Under the pieces are notes generated by a model. It made no database searches, was not told the DNA's origin, and worked only from the letters and a program-made list of their open reading frames with translations. Below are positions 8,764 to 16,732 of a DNA stretch of 64,000 nt, piece after piece. Made by a program: the position numbers and the translations under genes. Position 1 is the stretch's first letter, and every line of letters begins with the position of its first letter. Source of the stretch: Streptomyces longisporoflavus. Its GTDB lineage: Bacteria > Actinomycetota > Actinomycetes > Streptomycetales > Streptomycetaceae. The stretch covers positions 282,888-346,887 of the forward strand of contig NZ_BMTR01000010.1 in NCBI RefSeq assembly GCF_014649775.1, written 5' to 3'.

Positions 8764-8923
8764 ACCAGCTCGGACACCGGTCGGCGGAAGCCTTGCCGCT
8801 GCCCGATCACCGCGACGGCCAAGATGCCCAAGATGCTGGAGTTGTGTCGCTATGTGACGCTTGATGCAGCTCCAGTGATCTTCTTTGATCTTGGCGACCC
8901 GGTAGCGGGAGGGGGTCAGTGCG

Positions 8924-9361
8924 ATGACTCCATGGTTTCGCCCCTTGTTGATCCTGACGGTGCTCCTGGCTGTCTCACCCATCTCACCCGTCTCACCCAT
9001 ACCTCTCGGGTCCTTCGGATCCCTCGTGTCCCCGTCGTACGCCGTTGACCCCACCCCGGGTGGGACCCGCGCGGGAAGCGCTCCCGGCGAGGGCCGTGAC
9101 CGGCCGGGACGCGCGGATCCGGCACCCCCGGCACCTCCGCCGCCCCCGGCCACGGCGGTGCCCGTAGCACCCCACACGCCGAAGCCGCCGGCCCCCGCCG
9201 ACAACGCGGAAGAGCAGCCCACCACCAAGACCACCGGCGCCGCCCGCGAGGCCGCCGCCGAACCCGTCTTCCCCGGCCTGCGCGTCCTGCCGCTCGGCAG
9301 CGGGCTCGTCCTGATCGGCCTCGGTCTCGGGTTCCTCGCCGTGAGACTGCGCCGCGGCTGA
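8924..9361 (+). CDS. Small secreted or membrane-anchored protein, proline-rich
   Basis: Function unknown, 145 residues. An N-terminal signal peptide (hydrophobic 4-20, with Ser/Pro repeats) is followed by a Pro/Ala-rich extracellular stretch (about 45-115) with PAPPAPPPPPA. A C-terminal hydrophobic helix (about 122-140, GSGLVLIGLGLGFLAVRLRRG) ends in positive residues, as in membrane-anchored surface proteins. There is no LPXTG motif. A good ribosome site (GGGAGGGGG) precedes ATG 8924. A seven-unit 15-bp repeat starts directly after the stop codon. Confidence 0.65.
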   Translation: MTPWFRPLLILTVLLAVSPISPVSPIPLGSFGSLVSPSYAVDPTPGGTRAGSAPGEGRDRPGRADPAPPAPPPPPATAVPVAPHTPKPPAPADNAEEQPTTKTTGAAREAAAEPVFPGLRVLPLGSGLVLIGLGLGFLAVRLRRG

Positions 9362-9466
9362 CACGACCGGCCACCGCACGACCGGCCACCGCACGACCGG
9401 CCACCGCACGACCGGCCCCCGCACGACCGGCCCCCGCACCACCGGCCCCCGCACCACCGGCCACGA
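9362..9466 (+). repeat. Seven-copy 15-bp tandem repeat
   Basis: Units of CACGACCGGCCACCG start at 9362, 9377, 9392, 9407, 9422, 9437 and 9452. The first three are identical and the later ones differ by one to three bases. The array begins at the base after the TGA of the upstream gene and is 87 bp from the Bpa start. No hairpin capacity is obvious. Confidence 0.9.
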
Positions 9467-9552
9467 GGCGGCCTGCTACTCCGTAGGCGGTGGATCAGCG
9501 GCAAATGGGGGCACCACCGATGTGTGACGTACGCGTGCGAGAGAATGGCGGC

Positions 9553-10095
9553 ATGGAGATGCCGAGGAACGAACGGTCGACCGAGAGCCCCCAGGTCCTG
9601 GTTGTCGGACAGGATGGAATGGCGCTCGGCGGAGGCGGAGACGACGAATCCCGCGAGGTCCCGGTGACGGACATGGTCGAACAGCCTGCGAAGGTCATGC
9701 GCATCGGCAGCATGATCAAGCAGCTGCTCGAGGAGGTGCGGGCGGCACCTCTCGACGAGGCGAGCCGAGTGCGGCTCAAGGAGATCCACGCCAGTTCGGT
9801 CAAGGAGCTCGAGGACGGCCTCGCCCCCGAGCTCGTCGAGGAACTGGAACGTCTTTCGCTGCCCTTCACCGACGACGGCGTGCCCAGCGACGCCGAGCTG
9901 CGCATCGCGCAGGCCCAGCTGGTGGGCTGGCTCGAGGGACTCTTCCACGGGATCCAGACGGCACTCTTCGCGCAGCAGATGGCGGCGCGGGCGCAACTCG
10001 AATCGATGCGGCGTGCGTTGCCGCCCGGTGCGGGCGGCGGCGATGAGGAAGAGGACGGCGGCATCGCGGGCCGGACCGGAGGCCCGTACCTGTAA
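9553..10095 (+). CDS. bpa: Bacterial proteasome activator Bpa/PafE
   Basis: ATP-independent ring activator of the 20S proteasome, 181 residues from ATG 9553. It closely resembles mycobacterial Bpa (Rv3780): EQPAKVMRIGSMIKQLLEEVR, LKEIHASSVKELEDGLAPEL and the helix WLEGLFHGIQTALFAQQM are all present, forming the four-helix bundle. Known Bpa proteins dock on the 20S alpha-ring with a C-terminal GQYL; this one ends GGPYL, so Tyr-Leu is kept and Gln is replaced by Pro. ATG 9523 in the same frame is an alternative start adding ten residues. A strong hairpin follows at 10169-10205. Confidence 0.92.
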   Translation: MEMPRNERSTESPQVLVVGQDGMALGGGGDDESREVPVTDMVEQPAKVMRIGSMIKQLLEEVRAAPLDEASRVRLKEIHASSVKELEDGLAPELVEELERLSLPFTDDGVPSDAELRIAQAQLVGWLEGLFHGIQTALFAQQMAARAQLESMRRALPPGAGGGDEEEDGGIAGRTGGPYL

Positions 10096-10168
10096 GCAGG
10101 CAGCAACCAGGGGATACGACCCCGGACACGACCCGGGACGCACCCAGATACGACCCGGATTAGACGAT

Positions 10169-10205
10169 GCGAAGGGCCCGGTCAGCTTGTGACCGGGCCC
10201 TTCGC
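10169..10205. terminator. Bidirectional terminator between bpa and kinase gene
   Basis: A perfect 16-bp stem, 10169-10184 (GCGAAGGGCCCGGTCA) with 10190-10205, has a 5-nt loop. It lies between the convergent bpa and kinase genes and can serve both. Confidence 0.85.
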
Positions 10206-10271
10206 GTCTCTGCTCAACCGGTCAGCACCGGCCCACTCGTGACCGAGCGCCTCGCCCCGCCCCTCAACCGA

Positions 10272-11930
10272 TCAGCCCGGATTACCCGTAGAAATGGTGA
10301 ACTCGATGTCCACGTCGTCCGGGTCGACGTCCGAACCCTCCTTGGGGGACTGCTGCATGACCGTGTCCTCCCCGTAGGTGTTCTCGTCGATCGTTCGCTT
10401 GTCGTACTGCCAGCCGGCCGCCTGCAGGCACTTCTGCACGGACCGCCAGTCCCTGAACGTGAAGTCCGGGACCTTGATCTTGGTCTCGTCGTTGTACGCC
10501 GTGTCGGGCTCGGTGCACTCTTCGGTCTCGATCGTCTGAGTCCGGTCCGGACCCCGATGCCCCGCCACCGGCGCGTTCGACTCCTTCTCCTTGCCGGTCT
10601 TGCCGCCACCGCCGTCGTCGCCACTCATCGACATCGCAGTGATCAGCCCGCCGATGGCCAGCAGCGCGACGACGATCGAGCCGACGATCACCGGCATGTT
10701 CCGCTTACCGCCGCCGCCCGAGCCGCCGCCCTGCCCTTGCACGGACGTCTGTCCGGGCTGCGGCGAGAGCGTGTACGGCGGCGGGGTCTGCGAGGACTGC
10801 GGGGCGTACGCGTTCGTGGGCGGCGGAGTCTGGTAGCCGCCCTGCTGCGGGTAGCCGTAGCCGGGAGTCACGGGGCCGGGGGCCGGAGTGGGAGCCGGCG
10901 TGGGCGCCCCGTACGGACCCGGCTGGTACGGCGCCTGGACGCCGCCCTGCTGCGGGAGCGAGGAGTCGACCGGCGGGAAGACCGCGGCGCCGACGCCCGC
11001 GCCACTCGCGGTCTGGGCGCCCGGCACGATGCTCGGCGCGGCCGCCTGCAGGGACTGGGCGACGCGCAGGCACTCGTCGCGCATCGCCTCGGCCGTGGGG
11101 AAGCGCTCGTTCGGGTTCTTCTTCAGCGCGCGGGCGACGATCGCGTCGACCGCGGGCGGCAGCGAGCGGTTGATCGAGGACGGAGCGACCGGCTCCTCCT
11201 GGACGTGCGCATACGCTATGGCCAGCGGCGAGTCCGCCTCGAAGGGCAGCCGCCCGGTGGTCAGCTGGAACAGCATGATGCCGACGGAGTAGAGGTCGGA
11301 CCGGGCGTCCACGCCGCGGCCGAGCGCCTGCTCCGGGGAGAGGTACTGGGGGGTGCCGACGACCATGCCGGTCTGCGTCATGGAGGTGACGCCGGACTGC
11401 ATGGCGCGGGCGATGCCGAAGTCCATGACCTTGACGACGTTGCGCTTCGTCATCATCACGTTGCCGGGCTTGATGTCGCGGTGGACCAAGCCCATCTCGT
11501 GGCTGATCTCGAGGGCGGCGAGCACGTCGGCGGTGATCTTCAGCGCCTGGTCGGTCGGCATCGCGCCGAACTGGGTGACGGACGCGTCGAGCACGGAGCC
11601 GAGCGGCTTGCCCTCCACGTACTCCATGACGATGTACGGCATCGTCGCGCCGTCCAGCTCGTCCTCGCCGGTGTCGAAGACCGAGACGATGTTCGTGTGC
11701 GTGAGCTTGGCCACCGACTGGGCCTCGCGGCGGAAGCGCTCGCGGAAGGACTGCTCGCGGCCGAGCTCGGTGTGAAGCGTCTTGATCGCGACTTGACGGT
11801 CGAGCACGGAGTCGTACGCCAGGTGAACGGAGGCCATGCCGCCCTCACCGAGAAGATCGCGCAGCTGGTACCGGCCACCGGCCAGCGAGCGCCCCGCATA
11901 CCGTCCCTGTGCGCCGTCCTGGCTGCTCAT
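10272..11930 (-). CDS. Membrane Ser/Thr protein kinase with a single PASTA-like domain
   Basis: PknB-family transmembrane kinase, 552 residues. I took the ATG at 11930 (MSSQDGAQGRYAGR), which starts just before the kinase domain. The glycine-rich loop is GEGGMASVHLA, the ATP-anchoring Lys is Lys50 (VAIK), the catalytic loop is HRDIKPGN (150-157) and DFG is at 170-172, followed by a Thr-rich activation loop (MTQTGMVVGTPQYLSPEQ). A Pro/Gly/Gln-rich juxtamembrane region (about 300-415) leads to one TM helix (about 425-447), an extracellular segment and a C-terminal PASTA-like unit (KVPDFTFRDWRSVQKCLQAA). The gene is divergent from a second kinase gene. Confidence 0.92.
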   Translation of the reverse strand: MSSQDGAQGRYAGRSLAGGRYQLRDLLGEGGMASVHLAYDSVLDRQVAIKTLHTELGREQSFRERFRREAQSVAKLTHTNIVSVFDTGEDELDGATMPYIVMEYVEGKPLGSVLDASVTQFGAMPTDQALKITADVLAALEISHEMGLVHRDIKPGNVMMTKRNVVKVMDFGIARAMQSGVTSMTQTGMVVGTPQYLSPEQALGRGVDARSDLYSVGIMLFQLTTGRLPFEADSPLAIAYAHVQEEPVAPSSINRSLPPAVDAIVARALKKNPNERFPTAEAMRDECLRVAQSLQAAAPSIVPGAQTASGAGVGAAVFPPVDSSLPQQGGVQAPYQPGPYGAPTPAPTPAPGPVTPGYGYPQQGGYQTPPPTNAYAPQSSQTPPPYTLSPQPGQTSVQGQGGGSGGGGKRNMPVIVGSIVVALLAIGGLITAMSMSGDDGGGGKTGKEKESNAPVAGHRGPDRTQTIETEECTEPDTAYNDETKIKVPDFTFRDWRSVQKCLQAAGWQYDKRTIDENTYGEDTVMQQSPKEGSDVDPDDVDIEFTISTGNPG

Positions 11931-12225
11931 GTCGTGCGTCCCCCATCGGCGCGGTGTGCCGGACGGCTCCGCGATCGGTGATCGATTCCCGCTATTCCTG
12001 GCCAAGTCTGCCCGAGGGCACGGACACGTCAAGCTCGATGCCCGTTCCGTGACCGTACGCGCAAGAAGCGTCTCGGAAGCGTTACAAGTTTGCGCGCGAG
12101 GGCACCCGGCGGGTTTGATGTCCGGTCCACCTCGAACCGCCGCGGTGCGCGGAGGCTGTAGCGTGGCCCGGCGGGGATCCCCCAGTACCACCAAGCACCA
12201 CGACCAGAAACGACGGCGAGGACTG
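11931..12225. promoter_or_regulatory. Divergent promoter region of the two kinase genes
   Basis: This 295-bp space separates the two divergent kinase start codons and must hold both promoters. It contains no convincing open frame. GGCGAGGA before ATG 12226 is the ribosome site of the rightward gene. I could not identify specific promoter hexamers with confidence. Confidence 0.5.
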
Positions 12226-13809
12226 ATGGCACAGACGCAGCGCGCTCAGGGCCCGTCCGACCCCGAGGCGACTGGCGGCGGAATGTCGGATGCGCCTGAG
12301 TTGTGGGGCAACAACGGGCTTGTAGGGGATGGCCGGTATCGGCTTACCCACAGACTCGGCCGGGGCGGCATGGCAGAGGTGTTCGCGGCCGAGGACGTAC
12401 GTCTCGGCCGTACGGTCGCCGTCAAACTGCTCCGCTCCGACCTCGCGGAGGACCCGGTATCCAAGGCCCGCTTCACGCGCGAGGCCCAGTCGGTCGCGGG
12501 ACTCAACCACCACGCGGTGGTGGCGGTCTACGACTCCGGCGAGGACGTCGTCGGGCCGAGCGTGGTCCCGTACATCGTCATGGAGATCGTCGAGGGCCGG
12601 ACGATCCGCGACCTGCTGCTCAACGCGGAGGCGCCGGGTCCCGAGCAGGCCCTGATCATCGTCTCCGGGGTGCTCGAGGCGCTCGCGTACTCGCACCAGC
12701 ACGGCATCGTGCACCGAGACATCAAGCCCGCGAACGTGATCATCACCAACACCGGCGCGGTCAAGGTGATGGACTTCGGCATCGCCCGTGCGCTGCACGG
12801 CGCGCAGTCGACGATGACGCAGACCGGCATGGTCATGGGCACGCCCCAGTACCTCTCCCCGGAGCAGGCGCTCGGCAAGGCCGTCGACCACCGCTCCGAC
12901 CTCTACGCGACCGGCTGCCTGCTGTACGAGCTCCTCGCGCTGCGTCCCCCCTTCACCGGCGAGACGCCGCTCTCCGTGGTCTACCAGCACGTCCAGGACA
13001 TCCCTGTGCCGCCGTCCGAGACCTCGGACGCGGCGCCGCCGGAGCTGGACGGCCTGGTGATGCGTTCGCTGGCCAAGGACCCGGACGACCGGTTCCAGAC
13101 GGCCGAGGAGATGCGCGGCCTGGTCCAGTACGGGTTGCAGATGCTGCACGAGCAGGGCAGCCACACGGGGACCTGGAACACCGGTCCCGTCGACGTGGCG
13201 GGCATGCACGAGGGCGGCAGCACCCCGGCGATGGGCGTCGCGGGCACGACCGCGATGCAGCACCCGGGCGACTCCGGCACCGCGCAGATCCCGGGCGCCA
13301 TGCTGCGTCCGCCGGGCGACGACGGCGGTTTCGAGGGCGGTCACCGCGACGGGAACGGCCGGGGCGGCCGGGGCAAGATGTGGATCTTCGCCGTGCTCGC
13401 GGTCATCGCGATCGCCGTGGGTGTCGCGTTCGCGATGACCGCGAACGACAAGAAGTCGAAGGACACGGACACCCCGACCAAGCCGCCGACGAAGCAGTCG
13501 GACACGAAGAAGCCGAGCAAGAGCGCGGACGAGGAGACCTCGGACGAGGACACCGCGCAGCCCGGTGACGGTTCCGGCGGTCAGGGTGACTGGACCCCGA
13601 CCCAGCCGAACACCACGGGGCCGACCGCCCCGAACTCGCCCACCGAGAGCCAGCCCTCGGACGAACCGACGGAGCCGTCGGACGACCCCACCGAGCCGTC
13701 CGAGGACCCGCCGACGCCCACCGGGGAGGACAGTCCCCCGGCGAGCGAGGACCCGCCGACGACGGACGGCGGCACGGGCGGCGACCCCGCGGGCGTCGAG
13801 GGCGGCTGA
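12226..13809 (+). CDS. Membrane Ser/Thr protein kinase, acidic Thr/Pro-rich extracellular tail
   Basis: Second PknB-family kinase, 527 residues from ATG 12226. The kinase domain (about 38-300) has GRGGMAEVFAAED, the ATP Lys67 (VAVK), HRDIKPAN (163-170), DFG (183-185) and the activation loop MTQTGMVMGTPQYLSPEQ. One TM helix lies at about 386-405 (MWIFAVLAVIAIAVGVAFAM). Unlike its neighbour it has no PASTA unit: the 120-residue outer region is a Lys-then-Glu/Asp/Pro/Thr/Ser-rich tail with repeated DEPTEPSDD-type segments. The divergent arrangement and shared activation loop suggest paralogues. Confidence 0.92.
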   Translation: MAQTQRAQGPSDPEATGGGMSDAPELWGNNGLVGDGRYRLTHRLGRGGMAEVFAAEDVRLGRTVAVKLLRSDLAEDPVSKARFTREAQSVAGLNHHAVVAVYDSGEDVVGPSVVPYIVMEIVEGRTIRDLLLNAEAPGPEQALIIVSGVLEALAYSHQHGIVHRDIKPANVIITNTGAVKVMDFGIARALHGAQSTMTQTGMVMGTPQYLSPEQALGKAVDHRSDLYATGCLLYELLALRPPFTGETPLSVVYQHVQDIPVPPSETSDAAPPELDGLVMRSLAKDPDDRFQTAEEMRGLVQYGLQMLHEQGSHTGTWNTGPVDVAGMHEGGSTPAMGVAGTTAMQHPGDSGTAQIPGAMLRPPGDDGGFEGGHRDGNGRGGRGKMWIFAVLAVIAIAVGVAFAMTANDKKSKDTDTPTKPPTKQSDTKKPSKSADEETSDEDTAQPGDGSGGQGDWTPTQPNTTGPTAPNSPTESQPSDEPTEPSDDPTEPSEDPPTPTGEDSPPASEDPPTTDGGTGGDPAGVEGG

Positions 13810-13867
13810 GCCGCCACAGGCCGCCGGCCACAGGCCGCACGCCGCATCGACAACAAAAACCCGTAAG

Positions 13868-13921
13868 ACAGACGCACGCGCGCGTGGAGCCCAAAAGGGC
13901 GCCACGCGCGCGTGCGTCTGT
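13868..13921. terminator. Long bidirectional hairpin terminator
   Basis: A perfect 20-bp stem (13868-13887 with 13902-13921, core GACGCACGCGCGCGTGG) is topped by a further 4-bp GCCC/GGGC stem around AAAA. It separates the convergent kinase and PNPOx-family genes. Confidence 0.85.
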
Positions 13922-13949
13922 CGCTCTCGGTCTCAGAGGCTCTACCGGC

Positions 13950-14387
13950 TCACGGCAGGTGCTGGAGCTGTCGGTCCCGGCCGCGCCGCAGGGTGTGCAC
14001 CGTGGCCAGCTGGGGCTCCAGGCGCAGGTAGACCGGGTCGTAGAGCTCGCCGTCCACGTAATGCGGGCCGGGGCCGAAAAGTTCCAGCTCGTCGTTGGTC
14101 GGCTCGATGACCTCGCAGAGGCCGACGAACTGCACGGTCCACTGACCGGTGCGCGCGGTCTCGGCGCCTAGATTGTCCGCCCCGTAGGCGATGACGCTGC
14201 CGATGCAGGCCTCGTGGTAGCCGTATCCCTTGTGCATCCGCAGCAGGATGCGGCCGTCCACGACGACGTGGCGGGCCGCGGCGAGGAAGGGCAGGGCGCG
14301 CATGCTGGTCGCCACCCGGCCGTAGTCGGTGCGGCCGAGCAGTTCGAAGGCGAGCCGTTCGTCCTGTTCCTGATCGTCGGTGGGCAT
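13950..14387 (-). CDS. Pyridoxamine 5'-phosphate oxidase-family (flavin split-barrel) protein
   Basis: Small flavin- or F420-binding split-barrel protein of unknown substrate, 145 residues. Visible family blocks are GRTDYGRVATSMRALPFLAAARHVVVDGRILLRMH (the first strands, about 15-50) and GYHEACIGSVIAYGADN; EIVRAD-like enzyme motifs are absent. I chose ATG 14387 because GGGTGGA lies just upstream and the longer frame adds an unlikely Pro/Arg leader. The next gene upstream is a response regulator in the same direction, 90 bp away. Members of this family are often redox or heme-related, but the specific function cannot be read from the sequence. Confidence 0.8.
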   Translation of the reverse strand: MPTDDQEQDERLAFELLGRTDYGRVATSMRALPFLAAARHVVVDGRILLRMHKGYGYHEACIGSVIAYGADNLGAETARTGQWTVQFVGLCEVIEPTNDELELFGPGPHYVDGELYDPVYLRLEPQLATVHTLRRGRDRQLQHLP

Positions 14388-14477
14388 GCATCCACCCTGT
14401 GGCACCGGTCGGGGGCCGGGGAAGGGGAGCACGCCTCTACGGGACAAGGCCATAAGTCCCGTTTCGATGGCACACGG

Positions 14478-15158
14478 TCAGTGATTCTGTTCCGCCTGCA
14501 TACGTGCCACATACGCCGCCGCCTGCGAGCGCCGCTCCATGCCCAGTTTCGAGAGCAGGCTGGAGACGTAATTCTTGATCGTCTTTTCGGCGAGGTGCAG
14601 CCGTTCGCCGATCACTCGATTGGTCAGGCCCTCGCCGATCAGGTCCAGGATCTTCCGCTCCTGGTCCGTGAGGTTCGACAGGCGGTCGTCTCCCTTGGGG
14701 GTGTTTCCGTCGCGCAGCCGCTCCAGGACGCGGGCCGTGGCGACGGGGTCGAGCAGGGACTTTCCGGCCGCCACGTCACGCACGGCGGAGAGAAGTTCAT
14801 TGCCGCGAATGGCCTTCAGGACATAGCCGGAAGCGCCCGCCATGATCGCGTCGAAGAGAGCCTCGTCGTCCGCGAACGAGGTCAGCATCAGGCATTTGAT
14901 GTCCTCGTTCTGCGAACGGATCTCGCGGCAGACCTCGACCCCGCTGCCATCCGGAAGGCGCACGTCCAAAACCGCCACGTCCGGTCGGGTGGCCGGGATT
15001 CTGACCAGGGCGTCCGCGGCCGTGCCCGCCTCGCCGACGACCTCGATGTCGGCCTCCACGGAGAGCAGCTCATGGACTCCCCGGCGCACCACTTCGTGGT
15101 CGTCGAGGAGAAATACCGTAATTTTTCCGTCTTCGCGCACGCAGTCAGTCTCACACAC
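14478..15158 (-). CDS. NarL/DevR-type response regulator
   Basis: Transcription regulator with an N-terminal receiver (about 13-130; acidic pair Asp19-Asp20, phospho-acceptor Asp65 in VLDVRLPDG, switch Thr in LMLTSFADD, Lys in YVLKAIRG) and a C-terminal LuxR-type helix-turn-helix (about 160-220: LTDQERKILDLIGEGLTNRVIGERLHLAEKTIKNYVSSLLSKL). It closely resembles DevR/DosR paralogues. No histidine kinase is adjacent, so it is an orphan; in S. coelicolor a similar orphan next to bkd genes was reported to work with a distant kinase (from memory). Starts are GTG 15158 or GTG 15140, neither with a strong ribosome site. It is divergent from the second bkd operon. Confidence 0.9.
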   Translation of the reverse strand: MCETDCVREDGKITVFLLDDHEVVRRGVHELLSVEADIEVVGEAGTAADALVRIPATRPDVAVLDVRLPDGSGVEVCREIRSQNEDIKCLMLTSFADDEALFDAIMAGASGYVLKAIRGNELLSAVRDVAAGKSLLDPVATARVLERLRDGNTPKGDDRLSNLTDQERKILDLIGEGLTNRVIGERLHLAEKTIKNYVSSLLSKLGMERRSQAAAYVARMQAEQNH

Positions 15159-15551
15159 GATCTCTACCGGCGCCCTGGCTCAGCCCTTCCCGTGCGCGGG
15201 GTGGCCGGGATAACGTGCCGGTGTTCCGGCCCCCTGCCAGGCTGTGATCAGTGCTGTGACCAGGAACTGTTCCCGACTTTCTCGATTTACTCGGAAATCC
15301 AAGCAGTCAGATACTTGGAAATCCAAGCAAATTCGCAGGTCAGATGGGGTTTCACAGAATTGGGAAGCACTGGGTAACGTGCATTGTGCAGGGCGCTCGC
15401 CGGGGCACCTGTCACGCCTGTTCCCGGCCGAGTCGCACCCACCCCGTGCGCGGGCACGGATCAGGCGAGCCGCGCCCCCAAGCTCTTAAAGAGCAGGGGG
15501 GACCCCCAGCTTCCCGGTAATCCCGGGGGCCGGACCGACGGAGGAGCACAC
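15159..15551 (+). promoter_or_regulatory. Divergent upstream region of response regulator and second bkd operon
   Basis: A 393-bp space with no credible gene. It holds two operator-like palindromes at 15290-15327. The bkd ribosome site GGAGGAG lies at 15540-15546, just before GTG 15552. The remainder appears to be leader sequence. Confidence 0.6.
15290..15327. promoter_or_regulatory. Pair of palindromic operator-like sites
   Basis: CTCGGAAATCCAAG (15290-15303) and CTTGGAAATCCAAG (15314-15327) repeat 24 bp apart. The second is a perfect CTTGGA-AA-TCCAAG palindrome and the first has one mismatch. They lie about 225 bp upstream of the bkd GTG in an unusually AT-rich patch. The two-site spacing fits dimer or tetramer binding, but the regulator is unknown. 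Confidence 0.65.
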
Positions 15552-16730
15552 GTGACCGTGGAGAGCACCGCCGCGCGCACACCGCGCCGCAGCACGACCA
15601 GCGGCGGGAAGCGCGCAAGCGCCAAGAAGGCCGCGCCGAAGAAGAGCACGGAACCCCAGCTTGTCCAGCTGCTGACCCCCGAGGGCAAGCGGGTCAAGAA
15701 TGCCGAGTACGACTCGTACGTCGCGGGCATCACCGCCGACGACCTGCGCGCCCTGTACCGCGACATGGTCCTGACCCGCCGTTTCGACGCCGAGGCCACC
15801 TCCCTGCAGCGCCAGGGCGAGCTGGGTCTGTGGGCGTCGCTGCTCGGCCAGGAGGCCGCCCAGATCGGCTCCGGCCGTGCCACGCGCGACGACGACTACG
15901 TCTTCCCCACCTACCGCGAGCACGGCGTCGCCTGGTGCCGCGGGGTGGACCCGACGAACCTGCTCGGCATGTTCCGCGGCGTGAACAACGGCGGCTGGGA
16001 CCCGAACAGCAACAACTTCCACCTGTACACGATCGTCATCGGCTCGCAGACCCTGCACGCCACGGGCTACGCCATGGGCGTGGCCAAGGACGGCGCGGAC
16101 TCGGCCGTGATCGCGTACTTCGGTGACGGTGCCTCCAGCCAGGGCGACGTCGCCGAGGCGTTCACCTTCTCCGCGGTCTACAACGCCCCCGTCGTGTTCT
16201 TCTGCCAGAACAACCAGTGGGCGATCTCCGAGCCCACCGAGAAGCAGACCCGGGTGCCGCTCTACCAGCGCGCGCAGGGCTTCGGCTTCCCCGGCGTGCG
16301 GGTCGACGGCAATGACGTGCTGGCCGTCCTCGCGGTTACCAAGTGGGCTCTGGAGCGGGCGCGTTCGGGCGAGGGCCCGGCGCTCATCGAGGCGTTCACC
16401 TACCGGATGGGCGCGCACACCACCTCCGACGACCCGACCAAGTACCGCAACGACGACGAGCGCGAGGCCTGGGAGGCCAAGGACCCGATCCTGCGCCTGC
16501 GGACCTATCTCGAGTCCGAAGGTCACGCTGATGAGGGATTTTTCGCGGAACTCGACGCGGAGAGCGAAGCGTTGGGAAAGCGAGTGCGAGAGGTGGTGCG
16601 GGCGATGCCGGATCCGGATCTGATGGCGATCTTCGAGAACGCGTATGCGGACGGGCATGCGCTGGTCGACGAGGAGCGCGCGCAGTTCGCCGCGTACCAG
16701 GCGTCGTTCGCGGACGAAGGCGGTAAGTGA
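15552..16730 (+). CDS. bkdA: Branched-chain 2-oxo acid dehydrogenase E1 alpha subunit (second cluster)
   Basis: Complete TPP-dependent E1 alpha, 392 residues. The GTG at 15552 follows GACGGAGGAGC, so I preferred it over the longer frame. About 50 Lys/Ala/Thr-rich residues precede the catalytic fold. The TPP motif runs from GDGASSQGDV (191-200) to QNN (219-221). The phosphorylation-loop region YRMGAHTTSDDPTKYR and the C-terminal helix are typical. It heads the operon with E1 beta and E2. From memory, S. avermitilis also has two bkd clusters about 12 kb apart, one of which supplies branched starter units for avermectin; the spacing here is similar. Confidence 0.93.
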   Translation: MTVESTAARTPRRSTTSGGKRASAKKAAPKKSTEPQLVQLLTPEGKRVKNAEYDSYVAGITADDLRALYRDMVLTRRFDAEATSLQRQGELGLWASLLGQEAAQIGSGRATRDDDYVFPTYREHGVAWCRGVDPTNLLGMFRGVNNGGWDPNSNNFHLYTIVIGSQTLHATGYAMGVAKDGADSAVIAYFGDGASSQGDVAEAFTFSAVYNAPVVFFCQNNQWAISEPTEKQTRVPLYQRAQGFGFPGVRVDGNDVLAVLAVTKWALERARSGEGPALIEAFTYRMGAHTTSDDPTKYRNDDEREAWEAKDPILRLRTYLESEGHADEGFFAELDAESEALGKRVREVVRAMPDPDLMAIFENAYADGHALVDEERAQFAAYQASFADEGGK

Positions 16731-16732
16731 CC

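Noticed and set aside
14478..15158. DevR-type binding site in the bkd palindromes
   Set aside because: The palindromes (CTTGGAAATCCAAG) do not resemble the G-rich DevR/DosR consensus, so I did not assign the neighbouring regulator to them.
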